Shown: positions 37,661-47,021, counted from the first letter of the stretch. The stretch: DNA of 64,000 nucleotides from Parazoarcus communis (GCF_003111645.1 NZ_CP022187.1:4092001-4156000); one strand, 5' to 3'. The notes: generated from the sequence alone by a model not told the origin. Numbers and translations are program-made.

Positions 37661-38686
37661 TTATTGCGCATACTTCTCGGCGAACCAGACGAGCCAGTTA
37701 TACGACAGGAGCGCTGACCGACGGCGATAGATCGTATCCAGACGAGTCAGGTTCTCATCACCGATTGCAGTTAGCAGACGGTTCAATGAGTACCGCACCC
37801 GCGCAAGATGGAAGGCCGGGTCGTGTGGCTGAATGGCACCGTAGGACTGGAGGAACTGTGCCTGCATCCGACTCAATAGCGGGGCGGAATAGGTCCAGTC
37901 GCATTTAAGCATCTCGAGTTCGAGCCAGAAGTTGCAAGGATCATAGGCGGTTGACCCGTGATCAAACATGCTGAAATCAATAACCCGAATCTGCCCTTTG
38001 TGAGCGATTATGTTATGACTGGCAAAGTCGTTGTGGCGGCCGGAAATCGCGGTCACAAGCGGTCTTGAGGAGGCCGCGGTGGTCTGAACCGCCGAAACAA
38101 TTCTATTGGAAAGGCTCGAGGATACGTATGGTGCAGGACCCTCCGTAAGCATTTTCAACCTGATGCTGCAATAGTCGAGGAGCTCCCATACATCAAATTT
38201 CGCAGGTTCGCAGCTCGTCTTTGATTGAAAATCTTTAAGCCACGCACCACATAACCGCATATATAAATCAAGAACTCCGCGTCGGCGAGGCAGCGAGACC
38301 AGTCGGGCGTTTCCACGGTACCAATTTCTTAGTGGCGTCCCTTTTGCTGCGAGCGTGACTATGGTGGGAAACTGATCGTAAAAAGCATATGGGGTCGCTA
38401 CGCCGATGGGCGAACCTTCCGACTGGGCATTGGAAAGTAGCGCCATTATTTCGTATTCGGACCTTAATCGCGCCGACACGAGCGACGCGTTAGACGCATC
38501 CATCTTCGGTGTCTTCACGAAGTACGAAGACTTATGAGTTCCCTTCCGAACTGAAACTATGCAGATGTCAGAATAAGGGCTCGCGATCTCGCTTGTGCCG
38601 AATTCGGTCGTCCCGTCAAGGGTCCGAAGATCCTGATCAAGTGAAAATTTAAGTAGCTCAATAGGACCTTTATCGTGCGCACTCAT
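37661..38686 (-). CDS. Aminoglycoside phosphotransferase/choline-kinase-fold protein
   Basis: 341-residue protein-kinase-like fold. The catalytic loop GRHNDFASHNII (H-x-D-x4-N Brenner-type motif, here HNDFASHN) is followed by VIDFSMFDHG in place of DFG, and YDPCNFW. N-terminal lysine candidates lie in SYFVKTPK. In a glycan island such kinases may phosphorylate a sugar or polyol, or a lipid carrier; antibiotic resistance is unlikely from context. Last gene of the minus-strand island; clearly lower G+C than the core genes. Confidence 0.7.
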   Translation of the reverse strand: MSAHDKGPIELLKFSLDQDLRTLDGTTEFGTSEIASPYSDICIVSVRKGTHKSSYFVKTPKMDASNASLVSARLRSEYEIMALLSNAQSEGSPIGVATPYAFYDQFPTIVTLAAKGTPLRNWYRGNARLVSLPRRRGVLDLYMRLCGAWLKDFQSKTSCEPAKFDVWELLDYCSIRLKMLTEGPAPYVSSSLSNRIVSAVQTTAASSRPLVTAISGRHNDFASHNIIAHKGQIRVIDFSMFDHGSTAYDPCNFWLELEMLKCDWTYSAPLLSRMQAQFLQSYGAIQPHDPAFHLARVRYSLNRLLTAIGDENLTRLDTIYRRRSALLSYNWLVWFAEKYAQ

Positions 38687-38725
38687 ACGGTTATGCCTGA
38701 TTTCACTTCCCTTTTCTAAGTATCG

Positions 38726-39565
38726 CTACCGGGCGGGCGATGTCCTAAACTCGTGGATAATAGAAAGTAACTTCTCCGTTCGTTCGCGAAACACGAGTTC
38801 GTTCGACAAATAACGTACCCTTCCGTTAATTATTCCATGGAGGACTCTTGTTATCTCAAACCTCTTAAGTCTATATTTCGCAGCGGAGAGTAGCCCGGGC
38901 TGTCTGGGCCATATCGGAGGAAGATCCTTGGGTTTGAAGTCAATGCCGATCGAACTGCACCAGTCAGTCCATTTGAACTTATTTGTCATTCCCTCTCTTT
39001 CGATGCTATTGGAGCGTATTGGGTACCAAGGAATTCGAAGTGCGTCCGCGATAATGGCTCCATGCATCGCTTCGGAGATGACAAAGTCGCACTGGCTAAT
39101 TGAATCAAGAAAGTCCGGAACGCTCATGTGCGGCGAAATTAAGGACAATCCCATCTCGTTTGCGATTTCCTGCCAGAAATCGTGGGGAGACGAAAAATAT
39201 GGGACGACGCCAATTTGAGCGGCTCGTGAGGACGGTCTGACGTAATGATAGGCCAACAACGCTGCTGGGTCAGTTGTGGATTTACATTCGTCGATTCCTA
39301 GGGCCTCCGCCGTTAGGGGGCCTCGAACTGCCATGACGTGTAAGTCGTGACGGATCTTTACTCCGTGTGCTGGGCCTCTAGCGCCGCTGCCAATCACATA
39401 AGTTGTTCGATGAGAGTTAATGCGTTCGTCGAGAATCGAGCCAATTCCGAATAGAACCGATTCGGGGAAAAGCTGCTCTAGTTCCGGAATTAGCCGTGGC
39501 CAGATCCACTCGTTCAGGGCGTCGCCGACATTAGGTGGGGTGGTTTTACACCAGTAAAGATTCAT
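38726..39565 (-). CDS. Polysaccharide pyruvyl transferase family protein
   Basis: 279 residues with the pyruvyl-transferase/CsaB-like GT-B layout: NVGDALNEWIWPRL at the N-terminus, GIGSILDERIN, YVIGSGARGP, VRGPLTAEALG, TDPAALLAYHY, and SEAMHGAIIADALRIPWYPI (the conserved S-x-x-H-G site). It would add ketal pyruvate to a sugar, giving extra negative charge. Overlaps the upstream glycosyltransferase by 4 bases. Strongly A+T-rich locally (21 G+C in the 60 bases 38821-38880). Confidence 0.85.
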   Translation of the reverse strand: MNLYWCKTTPPNVGDALNEWIWPRLIPELEQLFPESVLFGIGSILDERINSHRTTYVIGSGARGPAHGVKIRHDLHVMAVRGPLTAEALGIDECKSTTDPAALLAYHYVRPSSRAAQIGVVPYFSSPHDFWQEIANEMGLSLISPHMSVPDFLDSISQCDFVISEAMHGAIIADALRIPWYPIRSNSIEREGMTNKFKWTDWCSSIGIDFKPKDLPPIWPRQPGLLSAAKYRLKRFEITRVLHGIINGRVRYLSNELVFRERTEKLLSIIHEFRTSPAR

Positions 39566-40890
39566 TTTTCCGAGAAACTTTTCGTGGAGTGGGTCAAATC
39601 AAACGGAAGGGGATTACTTGTATCCGTTTCGACTGGAGCTTGCTGCAAGTTGGAGACGATCGCCGTCAGCTTATTCTGGATGGCAGTACGGCTGTACAAG
39701 TCCAAGACGCGGGACCGTCCGGATGTCGCAAGTTCATCACGACGGATGGGGTCCCGAAGCAGCTCGACGCATGCAGTTGCAAATTTCTCGGGAGAGTCTG
39801 CTTGAAGAAGGTCCCGTCCTGGCTCCAAGTCAAGTCCTTCGGCACCGATCGTCGTCGAAACCACAGCCCTCCCGTAAGACAGCGCTTCGAGAATCTTGAT
39901 TCGCGTTCCGCCTCCAAACCGAATAGGAGCGATAACGAGGTCGGCTTCAGCGTAGTAGGGTTCAACCGAGTCGACGCCTCCGGTGACTATGATTGCGTTC
40001 CTCCCCCCCAGCTCCTGAACGCAGGGGCGAGGCCGGCGCCCCACGATTGTTAGGCTCACCCTGTCGCCGAGCTCCCGGCGGATAAGCGGATAGATCGAGT
40101 CGCAAAAATGAAGGATCGCATCCTCATTAGGAGGGTAGCTGAGCGCGCCCAAAAACATGATTCTCGCAACTCCTGATTCTGGGCTCGGCGGTAGAGCTGG
40201 CTTAAATGGGAACGAGTTTGGAACAACAGCGATTTCTGCGGCGCCCGGGCGGCGGAGCAATTCGCTTCTGTCATGATCAGAGCATACGCTGACAAGGTCG
40301 GCCTCGCGCTGAATTCGATGCTCCAGCCTCAGCGTTTCAATGCGCTCAAGCTTCGCGACAATGCTGTTCTCTCGGCCCAGACGCTGCCTCAGGAACGGCA
40401 GCTCCCGAGCAAGCGTAATGGACTCAATGTCGTCAAAATCAACATACACGCGCTTCGCTGTGACGCCAGTATGCCGCTGGATCTGTTGCCACACGGGGTA
40501 GTTTCGGATGCGGAAACAAAACGCCATGTCGTAGCAAAGCGGGGCGCCCGCTTGGCGAAAACTCTCCAGTTCGTCCTTCGCGACAATGTGGGAATCCTTC
40601 CACAGCAGCGAAAGCCTGATCGCAAAAGTAAGCCCAGGTAGTTTTCTTGACGTTAGCTTGGAGCTTGGCGATAACCTGACGATCCGCACGCTGCGGCATT
40701 TTGTGCGCAACTCTTCCACGTTGGCGCCTCCGCTCACTTGCTTGGCCGTCATGGCAAGGACAAGGTCGACGTCGCCAATGCTGCACAGCGCGTCGAGGTG
40801 CGACCACGCTCTCTGTTCGACGCCGATTCCATCGAACGTGGGGAAAACAGGAGAGATGAACAGAAAGGTGGGTCGTTGTTCTTGGGTCAT
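39562..40890 (-). CDS. Glycosyltransferase family 4
   Basis: 442 residues from ATG 40890; the longer open frame to 41199 lies inside the neighbouring gene and is not used. Blocks FLFISPVFPTFDGIGVEQRA, YVDFDDIESITL (as in the TIGR03087-like group), RIMFLGALSYPPNEDAIL and FGGGTRIKILEALSYGRAVV (donor site). It is a GT-B enzyme of the island operon; sugar unknown. Confidence 0.87.
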   Translation of the reverse strand: MTQEQRPTFLFISPVFPTFDGIGVEQRAWSHLDALCSIGDVDLVLAMTAKQVSGGANVEELRTKCRSVRIVRLSPSSKLTSRKLPGLTFAIRLSLLWKDSHIVAKDELESFRQAGAPLCYDMAFCFRIRNYPVWQQIQRHTGVTAKRVYVDFDDIESITLARELPFLRQRLGRENSIVAKLERIETLRLEHRIQREADLVSVCSDHDRSELLRRPGAAEIAVVPNSFPFKPALPPSPESGVARIMFLGALSYPPNEDAILHFCDSIYPLIRRELGDRVSLTIVGRRPRPCVQELGGRNAIIVTGGVDSVEPYYAEADLVIAPIRFGGGTRIKILEALSYGRAVVSTTIGAEGLDLEPGRDLLQADSPEKFATACVELLRDPIRRDELATSGRSRVLDLYSRTAIQNKLTAIVSNLQQAPVETDTSNPLPFDLTHSTKSFSEK

Positions 40891-40915
40891 GACGGTAGTC
40901 AAATCTCGGATGGTG

Positions 40916-41947
40916 TTAGCGCACGCTGATGTCGAGGTTCTTATACACTTCGGCGATGCTGGAGGATACCTGATGCCAGGTAAGATGAGCGACCATGGCT
41001 CTGCATCGATCGCGAGCATCTGTGGGGGCGCTAGTCGCAGATTCGATTGCACTCCGGAGCATCGAGCGATTGCTTGGATCGATGAACTGGAGATAGGGTG
41101 GGTTAGGTAGAAGCCCCAAGCCATTGGATTTTGTAATGATCGCCGGCGTTCCAGCAGCGAGTGACTCGACTGCGGTAAGTCCAAAGGTCTCGCCTGCACT
41201 CGCGAGTACAGTTACCCCGGCAGCAGCATATGCAGATGCCAATAGCGGGTCATCGTGAGCTAGGCTTCCAATGTATACGACGCGCTCCCCGCCTTCCTCC
41301 AGGCACTGGGCAAGATAGTCTTTGTTGCTTGGTGGTCCGATCAGGACGACGGGGCGATTGGACTGTCGGATCACGCCCAGCTGATTTTTGTAGGGCGATA
41401 TCGACCCAACTACGAGAACAAATCCCCCTGGGGTAGGGTGGCGTTCGAGGAATAAGTCCGGCTCTGCTGAGAAGAAGGCGGGGTCAATGCCGTTAGAAAT
41501 ACGCGATATACTGCGCTTATCAACCCCGTATCCGTCTGTAAGGACCTGCTCTTCCTCACTGCTCAAGGCGATCAAGCGATCGCTATATTTCAGCGCCGAC
41601 TGGATGTTGTCAAAGGTGGTGCGTATGTCGTAGCCAGTGAGTCGCCCGGTGATCCAGCTTGCAATCGCGTAGCGCCTGAACGTCCAGCGGCTTTTCTCTG
41701 GTTGGAGAATCGGGCTGAGCACTGTTCTCGCTCCTTGAGCCTGCGCTTCGCGGAGGATTACGTGCGTCCCGTTAATCGCAGAGAATACGTGAACTATATC
41801 GTAGTTAGAGAAGCGATCGTTAAGGGTGTCGAACACACGTGCATCAATGCCTTCGGCGCGGAGGTGCTCCACGGTCTTTAGGATCTGGACCTGGAGCCCC
41901 CCAGTTCTCTGCCATAGCATTGGGTAAGAGGTGATCGCTACTTTCAT
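40916..41947 (-). CDS. Glycosyltransferase family 4
   Basis: 343 residues. N-terminal TSYPMLWQRTGGLQVQI, central ISNGIDPAFFSAEP, LVVGSISPYKNQLGVI, and the donor block LASAGETFGLTAVESLAAGTPAI with EX7E spacing. Downstream of the flippase by 33 bases and 25 bases before the next glycosyltransferase, in one minus-strand operon. Confidence 0.86.
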   Translation of the reverse strand: MKVAITSYPMLWQRTGGLQVQILKTVEHLRAEGIDARVFDTLNDRFSNYDIVHVFSAINGTHVILREAQAQGARTVLSPILQPEKSRWTFRRYAIASWITGRLTGYDIRTTFDNIQSALKYSDRLIALSSEEEQVLTDGYGVDKRSISRISNGIDPAFFSAEPDLFLERHPTPGGFVLVVGSISPYKNQLGVIRQSNRPVVLIGPPSNKDYLAQCLEEGGERVVYIGSLAHDDPLLASAYAAAGVTVLASAGETFGLTAVESLAAGTPAIITKSNGLGLLPNPPYLQFIDPSNRSMLRSAIESATSAPTDARDRCRAMVAHLTWHQVSSSIAEVYKNLDISVR

Positions 41948-41980
41948 ATTGTCTCTTGGATCGGCACGTTCATAATCAAC

Positions 41981-43429
41981 TCAAGCCTTGCGGGGTCTTA
42001 TGGTTCGTAGTATCTGCATTATTTCGAAATTGAGGGGATGTCTAACTAAGAAAATGGAAGCGAGCCACGTTACAGAAAAGAGTATCCCCGAAAGCAGAAG
42101 AATGCTGAGGTCTGAGAGATCCCACTGATTATAGTTGTTGAATGCACGGAAGGTGATCGGCAAAGCTAACGTTAGGGGAATTAGCAAATAGCTTCGCCAT
42201 ATGCTCTTAAAAAGTGCTGAGGCTTCAAGGTTGAATGAGTGCTTAAGGCACCGCGCAAACAGGAAGGATGTCGCAATTGCCCATATGGAAAGGAGGAGTA
42301 CCACGTTCTCAAGTGAAACCCATATTGAGCATAATAGTATGAGTATTCTTAACGACTGCGACGTTATCTGAACCTTAAGGAGCGATCCAACATAGCCTGT
42401 TGCAATTAGTGCATTTGCGGCCAGGGAGAAGGGGGCCGTCAGCAGGGAGTAGATGCAAAGCACTGACGCCAGCGGGGCGGACCGAGCCCACTGGTCTCCA
42501 AAAAAGAAGAGTATTAGTGGCTCGGACATGAGGGCGATAAAGGCTATGAGTGGGACAGTAACACCTGTCATGTGACCCATGGCTTGCGCGTACATGCGTG
42601 AGGGATCGCCGCCACCCCGGAAGTCCTTGGCAAACGCCGGAAGAAATACGTCCTGGATTACACGGATTATCTGCGCCATGATCATGTTAATCAGGCCGGC
42701 AGCCCTGCTGTAAAACGCGACAGCGGCAAAGTCCAAAGTACGGCCGATGATGATATCCGGCGCACTCGCGCCCGCCTCGTTCACCAGAGTTGCCGCGCTT
42801 GCCTTATATCCGAAGCTGAGGACTTCCCGAAGGCCCTTGAATGTCGGGAGAAGCATGACGTGCGCGGGGCGAAGGAGAAAGAGCAGCGCGATGTTTGTGA
42901 GCATCCCCGCGATTGAACCCCAAGCCATGCTCATGTAGCCGAAGCCATTTAGTGCGGTGAGGACCGTCACCGCCGCCTGGACTGCGGTGTTAGTGGTTGA
43001 GACCAGTGCCAGTTTGCCGAACAGCATTTCGCGCCGCATTACGGAAAGAATGGGGGCGCCAAACGGGATGATTAGGAAGTTGAAGGAGATCACTCCGATG
43101 ACTTCGGCTACGCTATCCCGTTGATAGAAGTCGGCGATTGGCCACCGCAGCAGAAATAGCAGCGCAGCAATTGTCCATGAAATAAACAGCATTACCGAGA
43201 AAGCGGCGCGCATTCTCTCGCGCGAGACGTCCTTGGCCTGAATCAGGTACTGCCCAACTCCAAAGTCGCGCAGAATATGCGCAATCCCAATCAAGGAGAC
43301 TGCGACTGAGAAAATTCCGATTTCCTCTGGAGTCAGGAGGCGCGATACAACAATCACGCTTCCGAAGTTGAGGATGAAGTTGATTGCCTGCGTCGCTCCA
43401 CTAATGCCCAGTGATCTTCTGATTGCCAT
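41981..43429 (-). CDS. Wzx-type oligosaccharide flippase
   Basis: Polytopic MOP-superfamily protein of 482 residues with about 12 hydrophobic segments. Typical starts: GISGATQAINFILNFGSVIV and VSRLLTPEEIGIFSVAVSLI; later GRTLDFAAVAFYSRAAGLIN and FLPAFAKDFRGGGD. It would move undecaprenyl-linked repeat units to the periplasm for the Wzy-like protein at 32520. First gene of the low-G+C minus-strand operon; no flippase is seen elsewhere in the window. Confidence 0.9.
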   Translation of the reverse strand: MAIRRSLGISGATQAINFILNFGSVIVVSRLLTPEEIGIFSVAVSLIGIAHILRDFGVGQYLIQAKDVSRERMRAAFSVMLFISWTIAALLFLLRWPIADFYQRDSVAEVIGVISFNFLIIPFGAPILSVMRREMLFGKLALVSTTNTAVQAAVTVLTALNGFGYMSMAWGSIAGMLTNIALLFLLRPAHVMLLPTFKGLREVLSFGYKASAATLVNEAGASAPDIIIGRTLDFAAVAFYSRAAGLINMIMAQIIRVIQDVFLPAFAKDFRGGGDPSRMYAQAMGHMTGVTVPLIAFIALMSEPLILFFFGDQWARSAPLASVLCIYSLLTAPFSLAANALIATGYVGSLLKVQITSQSLRILILLCSIWVSLENVVLLLSIWAIATSFLFARCLKHSFNLEASALFKSIWRSYLLIPLTLALPITFRAFNNYNQWDLSDLSILLLSGILFSVTWLASIFLVRHPLNFEIMQILRTIRPRKA

Positions 43430-43822
43430 GGTTCGTGATTTGATCTCGTTTGAGTGCGACGGAAGTCAAGGTGGGTTTCGTGCAGAAGATGTGTGCGTAC
43501 GTGTCCTAGGATGTGACGGGTTAGAGCGTTAAGCTTAAGCGTATGCTGAATTGGTTATCTGTTGGGCGCTGCGCGGCTTGCTCTAAGGTTGCTGGATTTC
43601 TGCGATGACTTTCGCGGGCGGAGGGTCGGGGGTGCGCGCGGTGCCTCGAGCGCGGAGCATCGGCTGTGCGGTTTAGTGTTGGCACAACGGCGGGAGGCAT
43701 AGAGTCGTAGAGACAAGTCGGACATGGTTCGGCTCAAGCTGTATGCAGGGGGAGACGCCCGGCGCAAGACGCCGACGTCGGAGGCATTGCACTGAGCGCC
43801 GCGCGTTGCTTCGTGCGGTCGA
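43430..43822. other. Gap at the island edge, no gene recognised
   Basis: 393 bases between the flippase and the GNAT gene. Composition changes inside it from A+T-rich (left, about 43430-43560) to G+C-rich (right). Open frames exist on the minus strand but have arginine- and serine-rich, non-protein-like content. No inverted repeats or transposase motif found. It may be a junction left by acquisition of the island. Confidence 0.4.
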
Positions 43823-44536
43823 TCATCGCGACCCCTGCTCCTGTGCGACAGGAGGCGAAAGCTGCAACTGGGGGCGGCGCGCGTGGCTGGTGCAGATGCT
43901 GAAGAACGGTGTCTTTCCATGGAACGAAAACTGCGCCGTGCCCAGCACCAGAAAAGTTGCTGTGCCGAGCTGGCGGATGCCGAGCCGGCGATGGGCTGCG
44001 AGCGATGCCGGGTTGAACGCGGAAATGCGCGACAGGCTCCACTGCACGCCCTGGGCGGCAAGATGGGCGTTGGCCGCTTCCCATAGCCGCGAAAAACTGC
44101 GACCGATACGAAAGTCCGGTTCCACATAAACGTCGAAGTCCCATGCGCACAGCGCGGGGGGGACGAGTTCGTAGCGACAGCGCACTTCGTCTTCTTCATA
44201 GGCTCCGCGTGCGAGCCACAGAAACCCGGCGAATCGGTCGCCCATCTCGGCCACGAAGCAGGTCGCGCCGTCGGAAAAGCGCCGGGCAATGACGTGCGGC
44301 GGGCGCGGAAAGGCGCTTACCACCGGGTCATGTGCGCCGACGATGCGGATGCGACACTTGCCGGCGGCGCGCGGCGCCGCCGGGGGTGTCTGCGGAACGG
44401 GCTGCGCGAAGAACTGATAGCGAACGATGCGGACGCGGTCGCCGCTGAGTCGCTGCAAAAGGCGGCCGACCAGGTACACCGCGCCATTGACGGCGCCGAG
44501 TTCTTCGAAGGTGTGCTTGAGATTCGCGGGCAACAT
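43823..44536 (-). CDS. GNAT-family acyltransferase-like protein
   Basis: 237 residues. A GNAT-type C-half can be read: AWDFDVYVEPDFRIGRSFSRL (strand-helix with acyl-CoA loop), then RISAFNPASLAAHRRLGIRQ, the usual motif-B segment. The N-terminal 100 residues are less typical. It starts 4 bases after the stop of the frameshifted glycosyltransferase and so is probably in the same transcript. May acylate a sugar of the polymer. Confidence 0.7.
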   Translation of the reverse strand: MLPANLKHTFEELGAVNGAVYLVGRLLQRLSGDRVRIVRYQFFAQPVPQTPPAAPRAAGKCRIRIVGAHDPVVSAFPRPPHVIARRFSDGATCFVAEMGDRFAGFLWLARGAYEEDEVRCRYELVPPALCAWDFDVYVEPDFRIGRSFSRLWEAANAHLAAQGVQWSLSRISAFNPASLAAHRRLGIRQLGTATFLVLGTAQFSFHGKTPFFSICTSHARRPQLQLSPPVAQEQGSR

Positions 44537-44540
44537 GGGC

Positions 44541-45777
44541 TCAGGCGCGCGCGGTTGCGGTTACATCGTCGAGCATGCGGGCCAGATCGCGTGTTCGGCC
44601 GCGACGTGATGCGGCTTCAATGGTGCTGTCGGTGGCCAGGGTGCCCTGGGTGGGGCTGGCGACAAACTGCGCAAGGCATTGGGCGATCGCCTGTGCGCTG
44701 TCGAGTGGCGCAATCGCGGTGATGCCGGCATCGCGGCAGGTGAGGCCGGTGTCGCCGGCGGGGTCGGTCAGGGCAAGTATCGGACGGCGGGCGCGGAAAT
44801 ACTCGTACAGCTTTGCCGGAACTTGCGCATTGCAGTTGCTCGCCTGCAGCACGAGCAGTGCGTCGGCGCGGAGCATCTCGGAGAGCGCTTCGCGATAAGC
44901 GACTGGCGGCAAGGTCTCGATCGCGTCGGCAACATTGTGCTGCCCGGCCAGCTTATGCAGAAGCTCGTCGTGTACCGCAGCGCGGAATCGGACGCGGAGA
45001 CCGGCATAGACCTCGGGCGAACGCTCCCGAAGCAGGGCGAGCGCGGCAAAGAGCTGGGTCGGGTCGCGTTCGCTGGGGTAGACGATGCCACTGTGAAGCA
45101 GGGTACGTTTGCCGGGGTTCAATGCGTCGCCCCCCCGCGGCGTTGGCAAAGGTCTCCTCGTCGTAGCCGTTCTCGAGCAGTTGCAGGCGGTCGGCGCGCT
45201 CGGTGTAGCGCTGGCGGTAGTGCGCCACTGCTGAAGGGGTGGTGAAGGTGCTCAGCGCGGCATGCTTGATCGCGTGCGCTTCGATTCTGGCAAAGCTGCG
45301 CCAGGTGGCCGGGTCTTCCGGGTAACCATCCTGGGCCATCGGGTCGCGAAAGTCGGCGATCCAGGGCAGTCCGCTACGGGCATGCAGCGTGGCGCCGATG
45401 CGGTGGGCCGTGGCGATCGGATAGGTGGACCAGATCGCTGCCGGTTTGAGCTCGCGGATGAGCTTCATTCCGGCAGGAACGGCACCAAGCCACCACGTCA
45501 GCCAGCGGTCCGGGCGGGCAAGAAAGCCGGGATAGCGCCCAGCGATGGACAAGTGGCGGGCGGTGTCCCATGCCTGTGCCCGGACGATCTCGATGCCCGG
45601 CGGGATGTCGGCGAGCTGGTCGGTAGCGGTTTGTTCGTAGGCGCGGGGGTGTGCGCTGAGGATGATCGGCTTCCAGCCGAACTCCGGCAGGTAGCGCGCG
45701 AAGCGCAGGGTGCGCTGCATGCCACTGCTTCCCTGGATCGGCGGGAAGTGGAAGGCGGTCATCAGGATGCGTTTCAT
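44541..45777 (-). pseudogene. Glycosyltransferase interrupted by a frameshift in a G7 tract
   Basis: GT-B glycosyltransferase in two frames. The N-part from ATG 45777 (RILMTAFHFPPIQGSSGMQR, IADFRDPMAQDGYP, LENGYDEETFANAAGG) runs into a C-part (RTLLHSGIVYPSERDPTQLF, VPAKLYEYFRARRPILALTD) that reaches the stop at 44541. The switch falls at seven consecutive G on the coding strand (plus 45130-45136, about residue 214); six G would restore one continuous protein of about 411 residues. Either a real mutation, a phase-variable switch, or a sequencing error. Both halves look otherwise well conserved, so decay is recent if real. Confidence 0.85.
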
Positions 45778-45848
45778 TGGGCGAAGGCTTTGGGTTTGGG
45801 GGCAGCGGCTGTGGACAAATCCGTCACGGTCAGACTCGAATGGACGCT

Positions 45849-45854
45849 TATAAT
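45849..45854 (+). promoter_or_regulatory. Possible -10 element for the acyl carrier protein operon
   Basis: A perfect TATAAT stands in the 147-base divergent gap, about 70 bases before the carrier-protein start. No convincing -35 lies at 16-18 bases, so an activator may be needed. Confidence 0.4.
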
Positions 45855-45924
45855 AGCAACCGGATTCCTGCGGCATGGTCGATTTAGTCACCGCCGCACA
45901 TAAATACCTGTCAGGAGTACAGCG

Positions 45925-46173
45925 TTGGAAATCAAGAAAGAAGTGCTGGCCATTCTCGATGAAGTGTTGAGCCTGGGGGGGCGGGCAAGCGGATTCGAGC
46001 TCGAAACGCCTTTGCTAGGCGCTGTTCCCGAGCTGGATTCGATGGCCGTGGTCGGAGTGATCAATCTGATGGAGGAACGTTTCGGTTTCATTGTCGAGGA
46101 CGACGAGATTGACGGTGCCTCTTTCGCCACCGTTGGTTCGCTGGTCGAGTTCGTTGAAGGCAAGCTGGCCTGA
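45925..46173 (+). CDS. Acyl carrier protein, exosortase A associated
   Basis: 82-residue carrier protein. The phosphopantetheine site is ELDSMAVV (Ser about 39), followed by the usual helix III region ERFGFIVEDDEID. The start is TTG at 45925, with AGGAG about 8 bases upstream; no in-frame ATG would keep helix I. It is the first gene of a unit with hydrolases 2 and 1. Small dedicated carriers in XrtA loci probably hold an acyl or aminoacyl group; the FeeM-like synthase, acyl ligase and decarboxylase nearby are candidate partners. Confidence 0.9.
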   Translation: MEIKKEVLAILDEVLSLGGRASGFELETPLLGAVPELDSMAVVGVINLMEERFGFIVEDDEIDGASFATVGSLVEFVEGKLA

Positions 46174-46187
46174 GCGTGTCAGGGGCA

Positions 46188-47021
46188 ATGCGAGAAGCTT
46201 TTTTCCTGGATGCTCCGCGGGGTGGGCGATTTTGTCTTGCGACCCGGCCTGCGGGCACATCGAAGGGCGCAATACTGTTCGTGCCCCCCTTTGCCGAGGA
46301 GCTTAACAAGTCGCGGCGGATGGTGGCGCTGGCTGCGGGTGCCTTCGCTCGAGAGGGCTGGACCGTGCTGCAGATGGACTGCTTCGGTTGCGGAGACAGT
46401 GCAGGTGATTTTTCCGACGCGAGCTGGAAAGACTGGATTCAGGACCTGGGGTCGGGCTGGGACTGGCTGCAACAGGATGGCACGCAGCGCGCTTCTGCGA
46501 AGTTGCCGCTCGTTCTATGGACCCTGCGCAGCGGAAGCTTGTTGGCCGCCGACTGGATGCACGAGCGTGGGGAGTGTCCGCCCTTGCTGATTTGGCAGCC
46601 CGTGACCAGTGGCAAACAGCACCTCACCCAGTTCTTGCGTCTCAAGGCCGCCAACGAGATGCTGGCCGAATCGGACGCGCGGCAGGTGATGGCATCGATT
46701 CGGGCCGCACTGCAGCGTGGCGAAAATGTCGAGGTCGCGGGCTATGGCCTTTCCCCGGCGCTGGCGTCCGGAATGGACGCCGCGAATTTACGTCTGCCGG
46801 CGGGCTATGCGGCGCCCGTTGCGATACTGGAACTCGGAAGTGCAGAGCGAGCCGATTCGTCGCCAGCGGTGGCAAGTCTGACTGCAAAGTGGACCGCTGC
46901 GGCCATCAGGGTAAGGTCGGAGGTGGTGGCAGGGCCGGGCTTCTGGCAGACCCAGGAGATCGAGACCGCACCGCTTCTGATCGAGCGCTCGCTGGGCATG
47001 CTGGAGTATCTCGCTCAATGA
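46188..47021 (+). CDS. Hydrolase 2, exosortase A system-associated
   Basis: Alpha/beta-hydrolase-fold protein of about 277 residues (ATG 46188 with AGGGG upstream; a GTG at 46176 is the alternative). Opening EAFFLDAPRGGRFCLATRPAG and CFGCGDSAGDFSDA match the exosortase A hydrolase 2 family. At the nucleophile elbow the sequence reads LWTLRSGSLLAA, where a G-x-S-x-G serine would be expected, so the residue there is Arg. Function unknown; perhaps a non-catalytic or unusual partner of hydrolase 1. Overlaps it by 4 bases. Confidence 0.88.
   Translation: MREAFFLDAPRGGRFCLATRPAGTSKGAILFVPPFAEELNKSRRMVALAAGAFAREGWTVLQMDCFGCGDSAGDFSDASWKDWIQDLGSGWDWLQQDGTQRASAKLPLVLWTLRSGSLLAADWMHERGECPPLLIWQPVTSGKQHLTQFLRLKAANEMLAESDARQVMASIRAALQRGENVEVAGYGLSPALASGMDAANLRLPAGYAAPVAILELGSAERADSSPAVASLTAKWTAAAIRVRSEVVAGPGFWQTQEIETAPLLIERSLGMLEYLAQ

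Noticed and set aside
40891-41199. Upstream extension of the glycosyltransferase ending at 39562
   Set aside because: It runs into the neighbouring glycosyltransferase on the same strand and is not glycosyltransferase-like; the ATG at 40890 begins the conserved domain.
43555-44289. 244-residue minus-strand open frame
   Set aside because: Arg/Ser/Pro-rich shadow of the GNAT gene that runs on into the gap; no recognisable motif.
46517-47017. N-terminal extension of hydrolase 1
   Set aside because: The extension lies in another frame of the hydrolase 2 gene; the ATG at 47018 overlapping the stop is the normal family start.
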